From: Pseudomonas sp. UBA4617 | Lineage (GTDB): Bacteria; Pseudomonadota; Gammaproteobacteria; Pseudomonadales; Pseudomonadaceae | Direction of reading: 5' to 3' | Assembly: GCF_002386445.1 (NCBI RefSeq) | Contig: NZ_DGIR01000050.1 | Span: 16,338 to 57,043, forward strand | Length of the DNA stretch: 40,706 bases | Shown: piece by piece, positions 23,930 through 32,766 of the stretch | How positions within the stretch are numbered: position 1 is the first letter of the stretch | Layout of the letters: each line of letters opens with the position of its first letter | The notes under the pieces: generated by a model | What the model was told of the DNA's origin: nothing | What the model saw: only the letters and a program-made list of their open reading frames with translations | Databases searched by the model: none | Program-made: the position numbers and the translations under genes

Positions 23930-25804
23930 TCAGCCCTTGCGGGTCAGCAGTGCCGGGCGCTCGCCGCGCGGGCGGCTTGGCAGGTCATCCAGTTGCTCGG
24001 GCGTCGGGTAACGGTCGAGCTTGGATTCCTTGCGAATGATCACCGGTTGTTTTTCTGGCTGGCGCGGGTTGCGCACGGCCGGTTCCTGCCGGGCTGCATC
24101 ATCACGGGTCGGGCGGCCACGGCCAGCGCCGCCATCACGACGGGCACCGCCACCGTTGTTGGCACGGGGCGGGCGCTTCTCGCTGCCGCCGCTGCCGCTA
24201 CGCTGCTGACCACCTGTACGACCCTGGCCGCCGCTGTTGCTGCGCTGGCCGTTGCCTTGGCTGGCATTGCCGCCCGGGCGGCGGTTGCGGCCCTGGCCCT
24301 TGCCATTCTGATACGGGCTGACGTAGTCGGCACGGTTGCCGAAGTTGTCGATTTCGTCGTCCAGAAACTCTTCCGGATCCCGGTCGGCAGGCACTTTCGG
24401 CACGCTGGCGCTGGCTTGTTGCTGCTGGCGCGGCTTCTTGTCGCGCGGTTTGCGCTGCTGTGGCTTGTCGCCAGCCTTGTCTTTGTCGGCTGGTTTGTCC
24501 GCAGCCTGATGCTTGGCCTTGCCTTTATCCTTGCCCTTGTCCTTGCGGCCGCCGTTGGCGTCTTTGCCACCTTCGCCACGGGCCTGCTGGTTACGCCCGC
24601 CACGGCCGTTGTTCTGCGGGCGTTCGCGTACTTCCGGCTTTTCCGCTTCTACCTGGCTGGCGTCGAAGCCCATCAGGTCGCCATCCGGGATCTTCTGCCT
24701 GGTTACCCGTTCGATGCTCTTGAGCAGCTTCTCTTCATCCGGCGCGACCAGGGAAATGGCCTCGCCCGAGCGCCCGGCACGGCCAGTACGGCCGATACGG
24801 TGAACGTAGTCTTCCTCGACATTCGGCAGCTCGAAGTTGACAACATGGGGCAGTTGGTCGATGTCCAGGCCGCGGGCGGCGATGTCGGTGGCGACCAGTA
24901 CCCGCACGCTGTTGGCCTTGAAGTCGGCCAGCGCTTTGGTACGGGCATTCTGGCTCTTGTTGCCATGGATCGCGGCGGCGGTCAGACCGTGCTTTTCCAG
25001 GTATTCGGCCAGGCGGTTGGCGCCGTGCTTGGTGCGCGTGAACACCAGCACCTGTTCCCAGGCGCCCAGGGTGATCAAGTGCGCCAGCAGGGCGCGCTTG
25101 TGGCTGGCGGGCAGGCGGTAGATGCGCTGCTCGATACGCTCGACGGTGGTGTTCGGCGGGGTGACCTCGATTCGCTCCGGGTTGTGCAGGAGCTTGTCGG
25201 CGAGGTCGGTGATGTCCTTGGAGAAGGTGGCCGAGAACAGCAGGTTCTGGCGCTTGGCCGGCAGGCGGGCGAGGACCTTCTTGACGTCATGGATGAAGCC
25301 CATGTCAAGCATGCGGTCGGCTTCGTCGAGCACCAGGATTTCCACATGGGCCAGGTCGACCTTGCCTTGGCCGGCAAGGTCGAGCAGACGGCCCGGGCAG
25401 GCGACCAGCACGTCGACACCCTTGGCGATGGCCTGGATCTGCGGGTTCATGCCGACGCCGCCGAAAATGCAGGCGCTGACCAACGGCAGGTCACGGGCGT
25501 AGACCTTGAAGCTGTCATGCACCTGGGCAGCCAGTTCTCGGGTCGGGGTCAGGACCAGCACGCGAGGCTGGCGTGGGCCGTGGCGCTGCGACTTGTCGGG
25601 ATGGCCGGCCGGGAACAGGCGCTCAAGAATCGGCAGGGCGAAGCCGCCGGTTTTACCAGTACCTGTCTGTGCGGCGACCATCAGGTCGCGGCCTTGCAAC
25701 ACGGCGGGAATCGCCCGCTGTTGCACGGGGGTCGGCTGGGTGTAGCCCGCAGCCTCGATAGCGCGGACAAGAGCCTCGGAGAGACCGAGGGAAGCAAAGG
25801 ACAT
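23930..25804 (-). CDS. rhlE: DEAD-box ATP-dependent RNA helicase (RhlE-like)
   Basis: This is a 624-residue RNA helicase. The core (residues 1 to about 375) holds the Q motif (FASLGLSEALVRAIEAAGYTQPTPVQQ split around residues 3-29), motif I AAQTGTGKT, PTRELA, DEAD near 159-162, SAT, and motif VI HRIGRTGRAG near 336-345. The remaining 250 or so residues form a low-complexity tail rich in Lys, Asp, Gln, Asn, Gly and Arg. Its blocks include KDKGKDKGK and many RxGG/GQGR repeats, probably an RNA-binding disordered region. I start at MSFASLGLSEAL with AGGAT upstream. The tail and core best match RhlE; a SrmB/DeaD-type name is possible. It probably acts in ribosome assembly or RNA decay, especially in the cold. 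Confidence 0.9.
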   Translation of the reverse strand: MSFASLGLSEALVRAIEAAGYTQPTPVQQRAIPAVLQGRDLMVAAQTGTGKTGGFALPILERLFPAGHPDKSQRHGPRQPRVLVLTPTRELAAQVHDSFKVYARDLPLVSACIFGGVGMNPQIQAIAKGVDVLVACPGRLLDLAGQGKVDLAHVEILVLDEADRMLDMGFIHDVKKVLARLPAKRQNLLFSATFSKDITDLADKLLHNPERIEVTPPNTTVERIEQRIYRLPASHKRALLAHLITLGAWEQVLVFTRTKHGANRLAEYLEKHGLTAAAIHGNKSQNARTKALADFKANSVRVLVATDIAARGLDIDQLPHVVNFELPNVEEDYVHRIGRTGRAGRSGEAISLVAPDEEKLLKSIERVTRQKIPDGDLMGFDASQVEAEKPEVRERPQNNGRGGRNQQARGEGGKDANGGRKDKGKDKGKAKHQAADKPADKDKAGDKPQQRKPRDKKPRQQQQASASVPKVPADRDPEEFLDDEIDNFGNRADYVSPYQNGKGQGRNRRPGGNASQGNGQRSNSGGQGRTGGQQRSGSGGSEKRPPRANNGGGARRDGGAGRGRPTRDDAARQEPAVRNPRQPEKQPVIIRKESKLDRYPTPEQLDDLPSRPRGERPALLTRKG

Positions 25805-26023
25805 GGGCAATCCTGTTCTCGTGTGGGCTGGGCCCGTGTGGGATGTTCTGCCTGGCGCGACGGGCATCGGTGGGATGCGATCGCGTCCGGTCCAGCTGGG
25901 CTTTCACTGCACATCCAAGTAACGGAGGGTGGACGCTAAGGTGCGTCGATGCCGATCGGGATGCCTGTTGCGAGGCCGAGCGTCCGGGCGTGAGCCGGGC
26001 GGGAAGGCCCGAGTATAACAGAG

Positions 26024-26812
26024 CTATCGCGCCGTGCTGCTTTCCTGCTGCTCAACGGCGCTGGGAATGTCTCCGATGTCGCCTGTGTAGCGCTGGCTGA
26101 TTGCCGCGTAGGCCGGTTCCTGCTTGAAACGCCGCAGCTCTTTGGCAAAGGCCTGGGCCAGCAACTCGCGGCCCGGCTTGCGTACCAGGGCCAGGTATTG
26201 CGCCTGGCGGTTGATCGCCAACGGCAATGCCTCGACCTGCTGTTGCAGGCCCAGGTGCCGCAGCAGGTAATGGCCGACCTTGCGGTCGGTGACTGCCAGG
26301 TCGATACGGCCCAGCACCAGCTTGCCGAAGTTGGCTTCGTGGGTAGGGGCGGCTTCGCGTTTGAAGTAGGCGGCCTCGTTGAACGCTGCACCATAGCTAT
26401 AGCCGGGCGAGGTGCCGACGGTGAGGCCGGCGAGATCCCCCAGCTTGCTGACCGGATGGCGACGTGCGCTGGCCTGGAACAGGACGAACTCGACCTCCGA
26501 CATGGGCTCGGCGGCGTAAACCAGGTAGGGCTGGCGTGACTCGTTCTGGAATACGTCGAGGATGCCGTCGGCCAGGCCTTGCTCGATCATTGCCAGGCAG
26601 CGCTTCCACGGCAGGATCTGCACGTCTACCTCGACGCCGAGACGTGCGAAAACCCGAGTGGTGACTTCGTAGTCGATGCCGCGCAGCTGACCGCCATGCA
26701 GGTAGACATAAGGGGCCCAGTCATCGGTCACCAGGCGCAGGCGCTCGCCCAGGGCCACGGGGCTCAGGCAAGCGAACATGAGGATCCACAACAGACGGGC
26801 GACGTACGGCAT
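26024..26812 (-). CDS. Periplasmic solute-binding protein, SBP_bac_3 family
   Basis: This is a 262-residue protein with a signal peptide (about residues 1-22, ending VALG). An extracellular solute-binding type 3 domain follows: LRLVTDDWAPYVYLHGGQLR and GIDYEVTTRVFARLGVEVDV near the N-terminus, GLADGILDVFQNESRQPYLVY in the middle, and LVLGRIDLAVTDRKVGHYLL later. Such stand-alone proteins are common in Pseudomonas. The ligand is probably an amino acid or a similar small polar compound, but no permease or ATPase gene is adjacent, so the transport partner or signalling role is unknown. The next gene on this strand is rhlE. Confidence 0.85.
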   Translation of the reverse strand: MPYVARLLWILMFACLSPVALGERLRLVTDDWAPYVYLHGGQLRGIDYEVTTRVFARLGVEVDVQILPWKRCLAMIEQGLADGILDVFQNESRQPYLVYAAEPMSEVEFVLFQASARRHPVSKLGDLAGLTVGTSPGYSYGAAFNEAAYFKREAAPTHEANFGKLVLGRIDLAVTDRKVGHYLLRHLGLQQQVEALPLAINRQAQYLALVRKPGRELLAQAFAKELRRFKQEPAYAAISQRYTGDIGDIPSAVEQQESSTAR

Positions 26813-26871
26813 GGCCGGAGATTACAAGCTTGGTCTGTTCAAGACCAGCGCCCCGACAGCCAAAGTGGGCA

Positions 26872-26890
26872 GGGGCTGCAATGCAGCCCC
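26872..26890. terminator. GC-rich hairpin between the glycosyltransferase-like and solute-binding genes
   Basis: A perfect 8-bp stem GGGGCTGC / GCAGCCCC with loop AAT (26872-26890). On the plus side it is followed by GGCAATTTTC; on the minus side the T content is poor. It is a plausible weak terminator for the minus-strand gene ending at 26970. Confidence 0.4.
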
Positions 26891-26969
26891 GGCAATTTTC
26901 TATACGGGGGTTGAAGTCCAGTGCCGCTCTGCGCCCTGATCACGACGCAATGCCGCTGCTGCAGGCAGT

Positions 26970-28037
26970 TCAGCCCTGCGAAGACCGCAGCAGGTGCGCC
27001 TCTATGTCCTTGCGTCGCTCGCCCAATGTCAGGCGCAAGCCCGGGTGGCGCAGGCACTGTCGCAGTTGCTCGGGCTGCATGTTGCCATGACGGGCATTGA
27101 GGTTTTCCAGGGCCTTGTCCCACCAGGCCGGCGCGCAGGCGCGGTCGAACTCGTTGGGGTAGGGGTAGCAGCCATACAGCAGCTCGCGGGCGAACTGCCG
27201 CTCATGGCTGGGCAGGGTCATGCTCAGTGCCTTGTAGCCCAGGCGGTGCAGGGCCGGCGGCCGTGGCAGCTGGTCGTTGACCAGGGGCACGTCGGCCAGC
27301 GCCGCGTGGCTCAGCAGGTCGTGGCCGTGCTTGCGCAGCCAGGCCTGGATCTTGGCGCGGAACTGCGCCTTGCGGCTCCAGTAGTGGTGGATGACGTCGG
27401 TGCACTCGGCCAGCTCCAGCGTGCGGTAGGCCGCCACCGCAAGGCAGAACTCCTCGAGGGTATAGGCCTCGCGGGCCAACGGGTGGAACTCGTCCATCAT
27501 GGCGATGGAGCGGTCCAGGGTGCCTGCATCTTCGGCGGTGAGGCCGATCACCCCGGAGTTGACCAGTGGCATCTGGCAATCGGCAAGGCCGCGGGATTCC
27601 AGGATGGCCAGCAGGTTCTTGTACAGCAGGCACTTCTGGTTGCTGCCGTAGCGCGTGCCGATGGCGTTGCACAGCAGGCGGCCCGGGGCTACCCGGGCGA
27701 ACAGCTCGAGCGGCGACTTGCGGAAAAACGTGTCGGTGTCGATCAGCACGGCCAGCGGGTGTTGCTGCAATACCTGGCGCAACAGCACGTGCTTGCAGCG
27801 GAAACGGTAGCCGTGAGGGGCGTTCCATGCCTGGCGCGTCGCTTCGTCCAGCAAGTGCACGGTGACCGGCAGGCCGGCATAGGGTTGCGGATTGTCGGTG
27901 TAGACCTGGATGTCCATGGCTTCGCCTGCTGCCGAGTCCAGATGGGCCAGGGCGCTGACGATGCTGAAGCAGGCTTCTTGATGATAGGTAGCCGGGCCAA
28001 AAGCCAGATAGACGAGCTGTGGATGCGAATGCTGCAT
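26970..28037 (-). CDS. Glycosyltransferase-like protein with a DTD motif
   Basis: This 355-residue cytosolic protein has no signal peptide. The N-terminal half resembles a GT-A nucleotide-sugar transferase: HPQLVYLAFGPATYHQEACF, IQVYTDNPQPYAG, FRCKHVLLRQVLQQHPLAVL, then LIDTDTFFRKSP with D100-x-D102 in the metal-binding place, and later MPLVNSGVIGLTAEDA. The C-terminal half (VIHHYWSRKAQFRAKIQAWL, LLYGCYPYPNEFDRACAPAWW) is not one I recognise. I start at the ATG at 28037; a TTG three codons upstream sits too close to an AGGT to be preferred, so the exact start is open. No polysaccharide genes are adjacent, so the acceptor is unknown. It lies downstream of metF. Confidence 0.65.
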   Translation of the reverse strand: MQHSHPQLVYLAFGPATYHQEACFSIVSALAHLDSAAGEAMDIQVYTDNPQPYAGLPVTVHLLDEATRQAWNAPHGYRFRCKHVLLRQVLQQHPLAVLIDTDTFFRKSPLELFARVAPGRLLCNAIGTRYGSNQKCLLYKNLLAILESRGLADCQMPLVNSGVIGLTAEDAGTLDRSIAMMDEFHPLAREAYTLEEFCLAVAAYRTLELAECTDVIHHYWSRKAQFRAKIQAWLRKHGHDLLSHAALADVPLVNDQLPRPPALHRLGYKALSMTLPSHERQFARELLYGCYPYPNEFDRACAPAWWDKALENLNARHGNMQPEQLRQCLRHPGLRLTLGERRKDIEAHLLRSSQG

Positions 28038-28070
28038 GGCAGGCAAGACCTGTGTAACCCGAAAATGAAT

Positions 28071-28097
28071 AAGGCTTTAGTCTATGACCAAAGCCTT
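28071..28097 (-). terminator. Hairpin after metF
   Basis: An 8-bp stem AAGGCTTT / AAAGCCTT (28071-28078 with 28090-28097) has three further inner pairs across one mismatch. The surroundings are AT-rich, with TATTCATTTTC following on the minus strand. It lies in the 92-base gap between metF and the glycosyltransferase-like gene and likely ends the ahcY-metF transcripts at least in part. Confidence 0.5.
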
Positions 28098-28129
28098 AAT
28101 CGGATCTTAAACAGATTTTGCTAAAAATT

Positions 28130-28975
28130 TCAGCGTGGCAGTTTCAGGTTGTTCCAGATGGCCAGGCTCGGTTCGGCCTGGTTCAAGGTGTAGAAGTGCA
28201 GGCCCGGTGCTCCGCCTTGCAGCAGTTGTTCGCACATGCGAGTGATCACTTCTTCGCCGAATGCCTGGATGCTGGCGGTGTCGTCGGCATAGGCTTCCAG
28301 TTGCTTGCGGATCCAGCGCGGGATCTCGGCGCCACAGGCGTCGGAGAAGCGTGCCAGCTTGCTGTAGTTGGTAATCGGCATGATGCCGGGCACCACCGGG
28401 ATATCCACGCCCAGTTTCTGTACACGCTCGACGAAATAGAAGTAGCTGTCGGCGTTGAAGAAGTACTGGGTGATGGCGCTGTCGGCACCGGCCTTGACCT
28501 TGTGCACGAAATTGGCCAGGTCGGCCTCGAAGTTGCGCGCCTGTGGGTGCATCTCGGGGTAGGCAGCCACTTCCAGGTGGAAGTGGTCAGCGGTTTCCTG
28601 ACGGATGAACTCGACCAGGTCGCTGGCGTAGCGCAATTCGCCACTGGCCATGCCCATGCCCGATGGCAGGTCGCCACGCAGGGCGACGATACGCTTGATG
28701 CCTGCGGCCTTGTACTCGGCCAGCAAGCCGCGCAGCTCAGCCTTGGTGTCGCCCACGCACGACAAGTGCGGCGCGGCAGGTACCTTTACTTCGCCTTCCA
28801 GCTGCAGCACGGTGTTCAGCGTGCGATCGCGGGTCGAGCCACCGGCACCGTAGGTGCAGGAGAAGAAATCCGGATTGTAGGCGGCCAACTGGCGGGCGAC
28901 GCCCATCAGCTTTTCGTGGCCGGCATCGGTCTTGGTCGGGAAGAACTCGAAACTGTAGCGGCGTTCCTGGGACAT
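28130..28975 (-). CDS. metF: MetF, methylenetetrahydrofolate reductase
   Basis: MetF reduces 5,10-methylene-THF to 5-methyl-THF, the methyl donor for remaking methionine from homocysteine. It is a 281-residue FAD TIM-barrel protein. Marks are YSFEFFPTKTDAGHEKL with the conserved Glu, FFSCTYGAGGSTRDRTL, KRIVALRGDLPSGMG, the KVKAGADSAITQYFFNADSY segment and VPGIMPITNYSKLARFSD. The ATG at 28975 follows GAGGAACG. It is downstream of ahcY with a 158-base gap holding a perfect inverted repeat, so it may share the ahcY promoter and riboswitch partly or have its own control. Confidence 0.97.
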   Translation of the reverse strand: MSQERRYSFEFFPTKTDAGHEKLMGVARQLAAYNPDFFSCTYGAGGSTRDRTLNTVLQLEGEVKVPAAPHLSCVGDTKAELRGLLAEYKAAGIKRIVALRGDLPSGMGMASGELRYASDLVEFIRQETADHFHLEVAAYPEMHPQARNFEADLANFVHKVKAGADSAITQYFFNADSYFYFVERVQKLGVDIPVVPGIMPITNYSKLARFSDACGAEIPRWIRKQLEAYADDTASIQAFGEEVITRMCEQLLQGGAPGLHFYTLNQAEPSLAIWNNLKLPR

Positions 28976-28992
28976 CGGACGTTCCTCTAGCA

Positions 28993-29018
28993 GCCAGCTG
29001 CAAGCGGCAAGCTGCAAG
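28993..29018 (+). repeat. Short intergenic repeat with AGCTGCAAG units
   Basis: CAGCTGCAAG, CGGCAAG and CTGCAAG units follow one another in the ahcY-metF gap and form a weak inverted repeat (CAGCTGC / GCAGCTG-like). Simple GCAAGCTG repeats of this sort recur between Pseudomonas genes. No function is assigned. Confidence 0.35.
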
Positions 29019-29022
29019 TAGA

Positions 29023-29050
29023 AGCCAGATCGGTGATGGCCGATCTGGCT
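29023..29050 (-). terminator. Perfect inverted repeat in the ahcY-metF gap
   Basis: An 11-bp perfect stem AGCCAGATCGG / CCGATCTGGCT (29023-29033 with 29040-29050) has a 6-base loop. On the minus strand it is followed by TCTACTTG, not a T run, so it is either an inefficient terminator or a processing/stability hairpin between ahcY and metF. Confidence 0.45.
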
Positions 29051-29133
29051 TGGGCATCGTTCAAGAAGTTTGAGCCTGGGGCTTCAAGCGGCATCGGCGC
29101 GTCTGCACCTGCCTGCCGCCTGAAGTTTGCCGG

Positions 29134-30543
<1,410 letters not shown>

Positions 30544-30548
30544 GAGAG

Positions 30549-30658
30549 CCTCCATTCGTAGTGTGCGAATGGGCGCCGTTGTGCGTTGAGCGTCCGCGGG
30601 AGCGGACAACGCCCCATCCGAGCCTGACAGGCCTAGCCTGCTGCAGCGCCCCTCGGAC
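30549..30658 (-). promoter_or_regulatory. SAH riboswitch of ahcY
   Basis: On the minus strand, the leader begins GTCCGAGGGGCGCTGCAGC (30658 down), has CAGGCTCGGAT in the middle and ends CGGCGCCC (30578-30571), which matches the known SAH riboswitch consensus. P1 is GTCCGAG (30658-30652) with CTCGGAT (30622-30616). The pseudoknot is GGGCGC (30651-30646) with GCGCCC (30576-30571). The expression platform is a hairpin CCATTCG / CGAATGG (30572-30566 with 30558-30552). It shares two C residues with the pseudoknot and traps two G residues of the GGAGG ribosome site (30553-30549). SAH binding should therefore free the ribosome site and switch ahcY on, consistent with the known ON behaviour of the class. 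Confidence 0.92.
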
Positions 30659-30706
30659 AGGTGGCGGGCATGGCACCGCTGTGGGCAACCATGTGAAGCG
30701 GCGGAG

Positions 30707-30735
30707 ATTATAGCCGCGACCGCCGGCTTGCCCAA
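30707..30735 (-). promoter_or_regulatory. Sigma-70 promoter of ahcY
   Basis: On the minus strand, TTGGGC (30735-30730) and a perfect TATAAT (30712-30707) are separated by 17 bases. Transcription would start near 30700, about 40 bases before the riboswitch P1 stem. Confidence 0.7.
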
Positions 30736-30838
30736 GGTTTTCCGTCGATTAATCGCGACGATAGTCGATGTTCAATGGAGCGACGTCGGCCGCTCTGCCA
30801 TCATTGCTGCACCGTAGCCAAGCAGGTCAGGAGTACAG

Positions 30839-31240
30839 ATGAACTTTCACACCCGCAAGTGGGTTAAACCCGAAGACCTCAACCCCAATGGCACGCTGTT
30901 CGGTGGCAGCCTGTTGCGCTGGATCGACGAAGAGGCGGCGATCTACGCCATCGTCCAGCTGGGCAACCAGCGCGTGGTGACCAAGTACATATCGGAAATC
31001 AACTTCGTCAGTGCCTCGCGCCAGGGCGACATCATCGAGCTTGGCATCACCGCCACCGAGTTCGGCCGCACCTCGATCACCCTCAAGTGCGAAGTGCGCA
31101 ACAAGATCACCCGCAAGGCCATTCTCACGGTCGACAAGATGGTCTTCGTCAACCTGGGCGAAGACGGGCTGCCGGCGCCCCACGGGCGGACCGAGATCAA
31201 GTACATCCAGGACCAGTTCCCGGATTCGGCTGTGGAATGA
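30839..31240 (+). CDS. Acyl-CoA thioesterase, hotdog fold
   Basis: This 133-residue single hotdog-domain protein of the YciA/BACH-like thioesterase family would hydrolyse acyl-CoA to free acid and CoA. The conserved N-terminal catalytic segment NPNGTLFGGSLLRWIDEEAA carries the family Asn and Asp residues. NFVSASRQGDIIELG and FGRTSITLKCEVRN form the rest of the fold. The chain-length preference is not readable from sequence. The ATG at 30839 follows AGGAG at good spacing. It is divergent from ahcY; the gap between them is filled by the ahcY promoter and riboswitch. A large palindrome follows the stop codon. Confidence 0.88.
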   Translation: MNFHTRKWVKPEDLNPNGTLFGGSLLRWIDEEAAIYAIVQLGNQRVVTKYISEINFVSASRQGDIIELGITATEFGRTSITLKCEVRNKITRKAILTVDKMVFVNLGEDGLPAPHGRTEIKYIQDQFPDSAVE

Positions 31241-31260
31241 CGTACAAGTCACAACATTTT

Positions 31261-31314
31261 CAGCGCCTGTGAGTCCGAGCGCCGCCCGCGCGGCTCTCGG
31301 TCTCACAGGCGCTG
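31261..31314. terminator. Large palindrome after the thioesterase gene (repeat family C)
   Basis: A 13-bp perfect outer stem CAGCGCCTGTGAG / CTCACAGGCGCTG (31261-31273 with 31302-31314) surrounds an inner near-perfect stem CCGAGCGCCGC / GCGGCTCTCGG. It begins 20 bases after the thioesterase stop. The left arm is repeated at 6180-6204, so this is an intergenic repeat that may also act as terminator or 3' stabiliser. It has no T run. Confidence 0.6.
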
Positions 31315-31402
31315 GATCTCCATCGGCGAACACATTACAGGCAAACCGGCACCCCAACGCTATATAGTCATCCCTCAAAAAACGTCACAAGGACTCAACG
31401 GC

Positions 31403-32236
31403 GTGCTGGCAACTTCCCTGGTATTGATCGCCGCCCTGTTGCATGCAACCTGGAATACCCTGATCAAATTCAGCGGTGAACGCCTGCTGGTGATCGCCAG
31501 CATGGACACCGTGGCACTGGCCTTCGCGGTGCTGGCGGTGGCCTTCGTCGAGGTGCCGCCGGCCAATATCTGGCCCTGGCTGCTGGCATCGGCGCTGGCC
31601 GAGCAGCTATACCGTTTCCTGCTGATCCAGGCCTATCGCGTCGGCGACCTGGGCCTGGTCTACCCTTTGATGCGCGGCCTGTCGCCCTTGGTGGTGCTGG
31701 CACTGACCCTGGCCTTTGCCGGCGAGTCACTGAGCCAGCAGCAGATCATCGGCATCCTGTTGATCCCCTGTGGCATGGCCTGCCTGTTGTGGCAGGGCGG
31801 TGGCGGCGACCGGCTGCCGTGGTCGATGCTGCCGGTGGTTGCCCTGATTGGCCTGTGCATCGGCAGCTACACCTGGTTCGATGGTCAGGCCGTGCGCCTG
31901 TGGGGCAAGCCCTGGGATTACCTGGTGTGGCTTACCTTGCTCAGCGCCTGGCCGTTCCCCTTGCTGGCCTGCGTGGCACGCCGTGCGCCGTTCGTACTGT
32001 TCTGGCGCCTGCAGTGGCGCCTGGGGCTGGCGGTAGGGCTGTGCGTACTGCTCAGTTATGCACTGGTGCTGTGGGCGATGCACCTGGGGTCGGTGGCCGA
32101 GGCGGCAGCACTGCGGGAATTGAGCGTTATCCTGGTGGTACTGCTGGGCATGCGCTACCTCAAAGAACCTTTTGGCGGGCCAAGACTCCTAGCTTGCGGG
32201 CTGGTGTTGGCCGGCATGTTGATAATGAAGCTTTGA
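31403..32236 (+). CDS. EamA/DMT-superfamily inner-membrane transporter
   Basis: This is a 277-residue protein with about ten hydrophobic segments in two EamA repeats (roughly residues 1-135 and 140-277). Visible are LVLIAALLHATWNTLIKF at the start, the GLVYPLMRGLSPLVVLALTL segment closing repeat 1, and SVAEAAALRELSVILVVLLG closing repeat 2, which is typical of DMT exporters. The substrate cannot be told. The start is a GTG at 31403 with AAGGA nine bases upstream. A MAPEG gene follows 28 bases later, so the two probably share a transcript. Confidence 0.85.
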   Translation: MLATSLVLIAALLHATWNTLIKFSGERLLVIASMDTVALAFAVLAVAFVEVPPANIWPWLLASALAEQLYRFLLIQAYRVGDLGLVYPLMRGLSPLVVLALTLAFAGESLSQQQIIGILLIPCGMACLLWQGGGGDRLPWSMLPVVALIGLCIGSYTWFDGQAVRLWGKPWDYLVWLTLLSAWPFPLLACVARRAPFVLFWRLQWRLGLAVGLCVLLSYALVLWAMHLGSVAEAAALRELSVILVVLLGMRYLKEPFGGPRLLACGLVLAGMLIMKL

Positions 32237-32264
32237 CCCGAAGACTGAACAAGGAGTCCTGCCT

Positions 32265-32651
32265 ATGACCGTTGCCCTGTGGTGCATTCTGATCGCGCTG
32301 GTCCTGCCGCCGCTCTGCGCGCTGATCGCCAAGGCGAGCAGTGGCCGTTTCGGCCTGAGAGACAACCACGATCCGCGCGCTTTCCTGGATACGCTTTCCG
32401 GCTTGCCACGCCGCGCGCATGCCGCCCAACAGAACAGTTATGAAGCCTTTCCGGCCTTTGCCGCGGCGGTGCTGGTGGCAGATATCGTCGGCAATGCCGA
32501 GCAGGTAACCCAGGATGTGCTGGGGGTGATGTACATCACCAGCCGCTTGCTTTACATCATTTGCTACCTGGCGGACTGGGCGGTGCTGCGCTCGCTGGTG
32601 TGGTTTGCCGGGATGGCGATGATCGTGGCGTTCTTCGTGGTTTCCATCTGA
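32265..32651 (+). CDS. MAPEG-family membrane protein
   Basis: This 128-residue protein has about four membrane segments and belongs to the MAPEG family (membrane-associated proteins in eicosanoid and glutathione metabolism). Family features are DNHDPRAFLDTLSGLPRRAHAAQQNSYEAF, with the conserved RAHxAQxNxxE core, then AFPAFAAAVLVADIVG and YITSRLLYIICYLADW. Eukaryotic members use glutathione; the bacterial substrate is unknown. AAGGAG lies just before the ATG. Confidence 0.88.
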   Translation: MTVALWCILIALVLPPLCALIAKASSGRFGLRDNHDPRAFLDTLSGLPRRAHAAQQNSYEAFPAFAAAVLVADIVGNAEQVTQDVLGVMYITSRLLYIICYLADWAVLRSLVWFAGMAMIVAFFVVSI

Positions 32652-32667
32652 CAACTGCCGCCGTCCG

Positions 32668-32752
32668 TGTGGGGGCGGCTTCAGCCGCGAACGCCAGCGA
32701 AGCCGGTGCCATGCACCGCGTGGTCTTGCTCGCGGGTAAGCCCGCCCCACAG
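32668..32752. repeat. Inverted pair of REP elements (family B variant)
   Basis: The arms TGTGGGGGCGGCTTCAGCCG (32668-32687) and CGCGGGTAAGCCCGCCCCAC (32731-32750) are inverted relatives of the REP pair at 18808-18886, with about 40 bases between them. They lie in the convergent gap between the MAPEG gene and mltA, where they can act as a two-way 3' end. Confidence 0.75.
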
Positions 32753-32766
32753 GGCTCGCTTGACCT

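Noticed and set aside
23993..25939. Plus-strand open frame of 648 codons opposite the helicase gene
   Set aside because: Antisense to all DEAD-box motifs; its hydrophobic Ala/Val/Leu runs are the complement of the helicase tail codons, not a real membrane protein.
26012..26040. Promoter of the helicase gene overlapping the end of the solute-binding gene
   Set aside because: A TATACT -10 is present on the minus strand, but no acceptable -35 lies 16-18 bases upstream, so I do not call it.
30544..30735. Longer AhcY reading to 30735
   Set aside because: The extension crosses the TATAAT box and the SAH riboswitch; the conserved protein starts at 30543 behind GGAGG.
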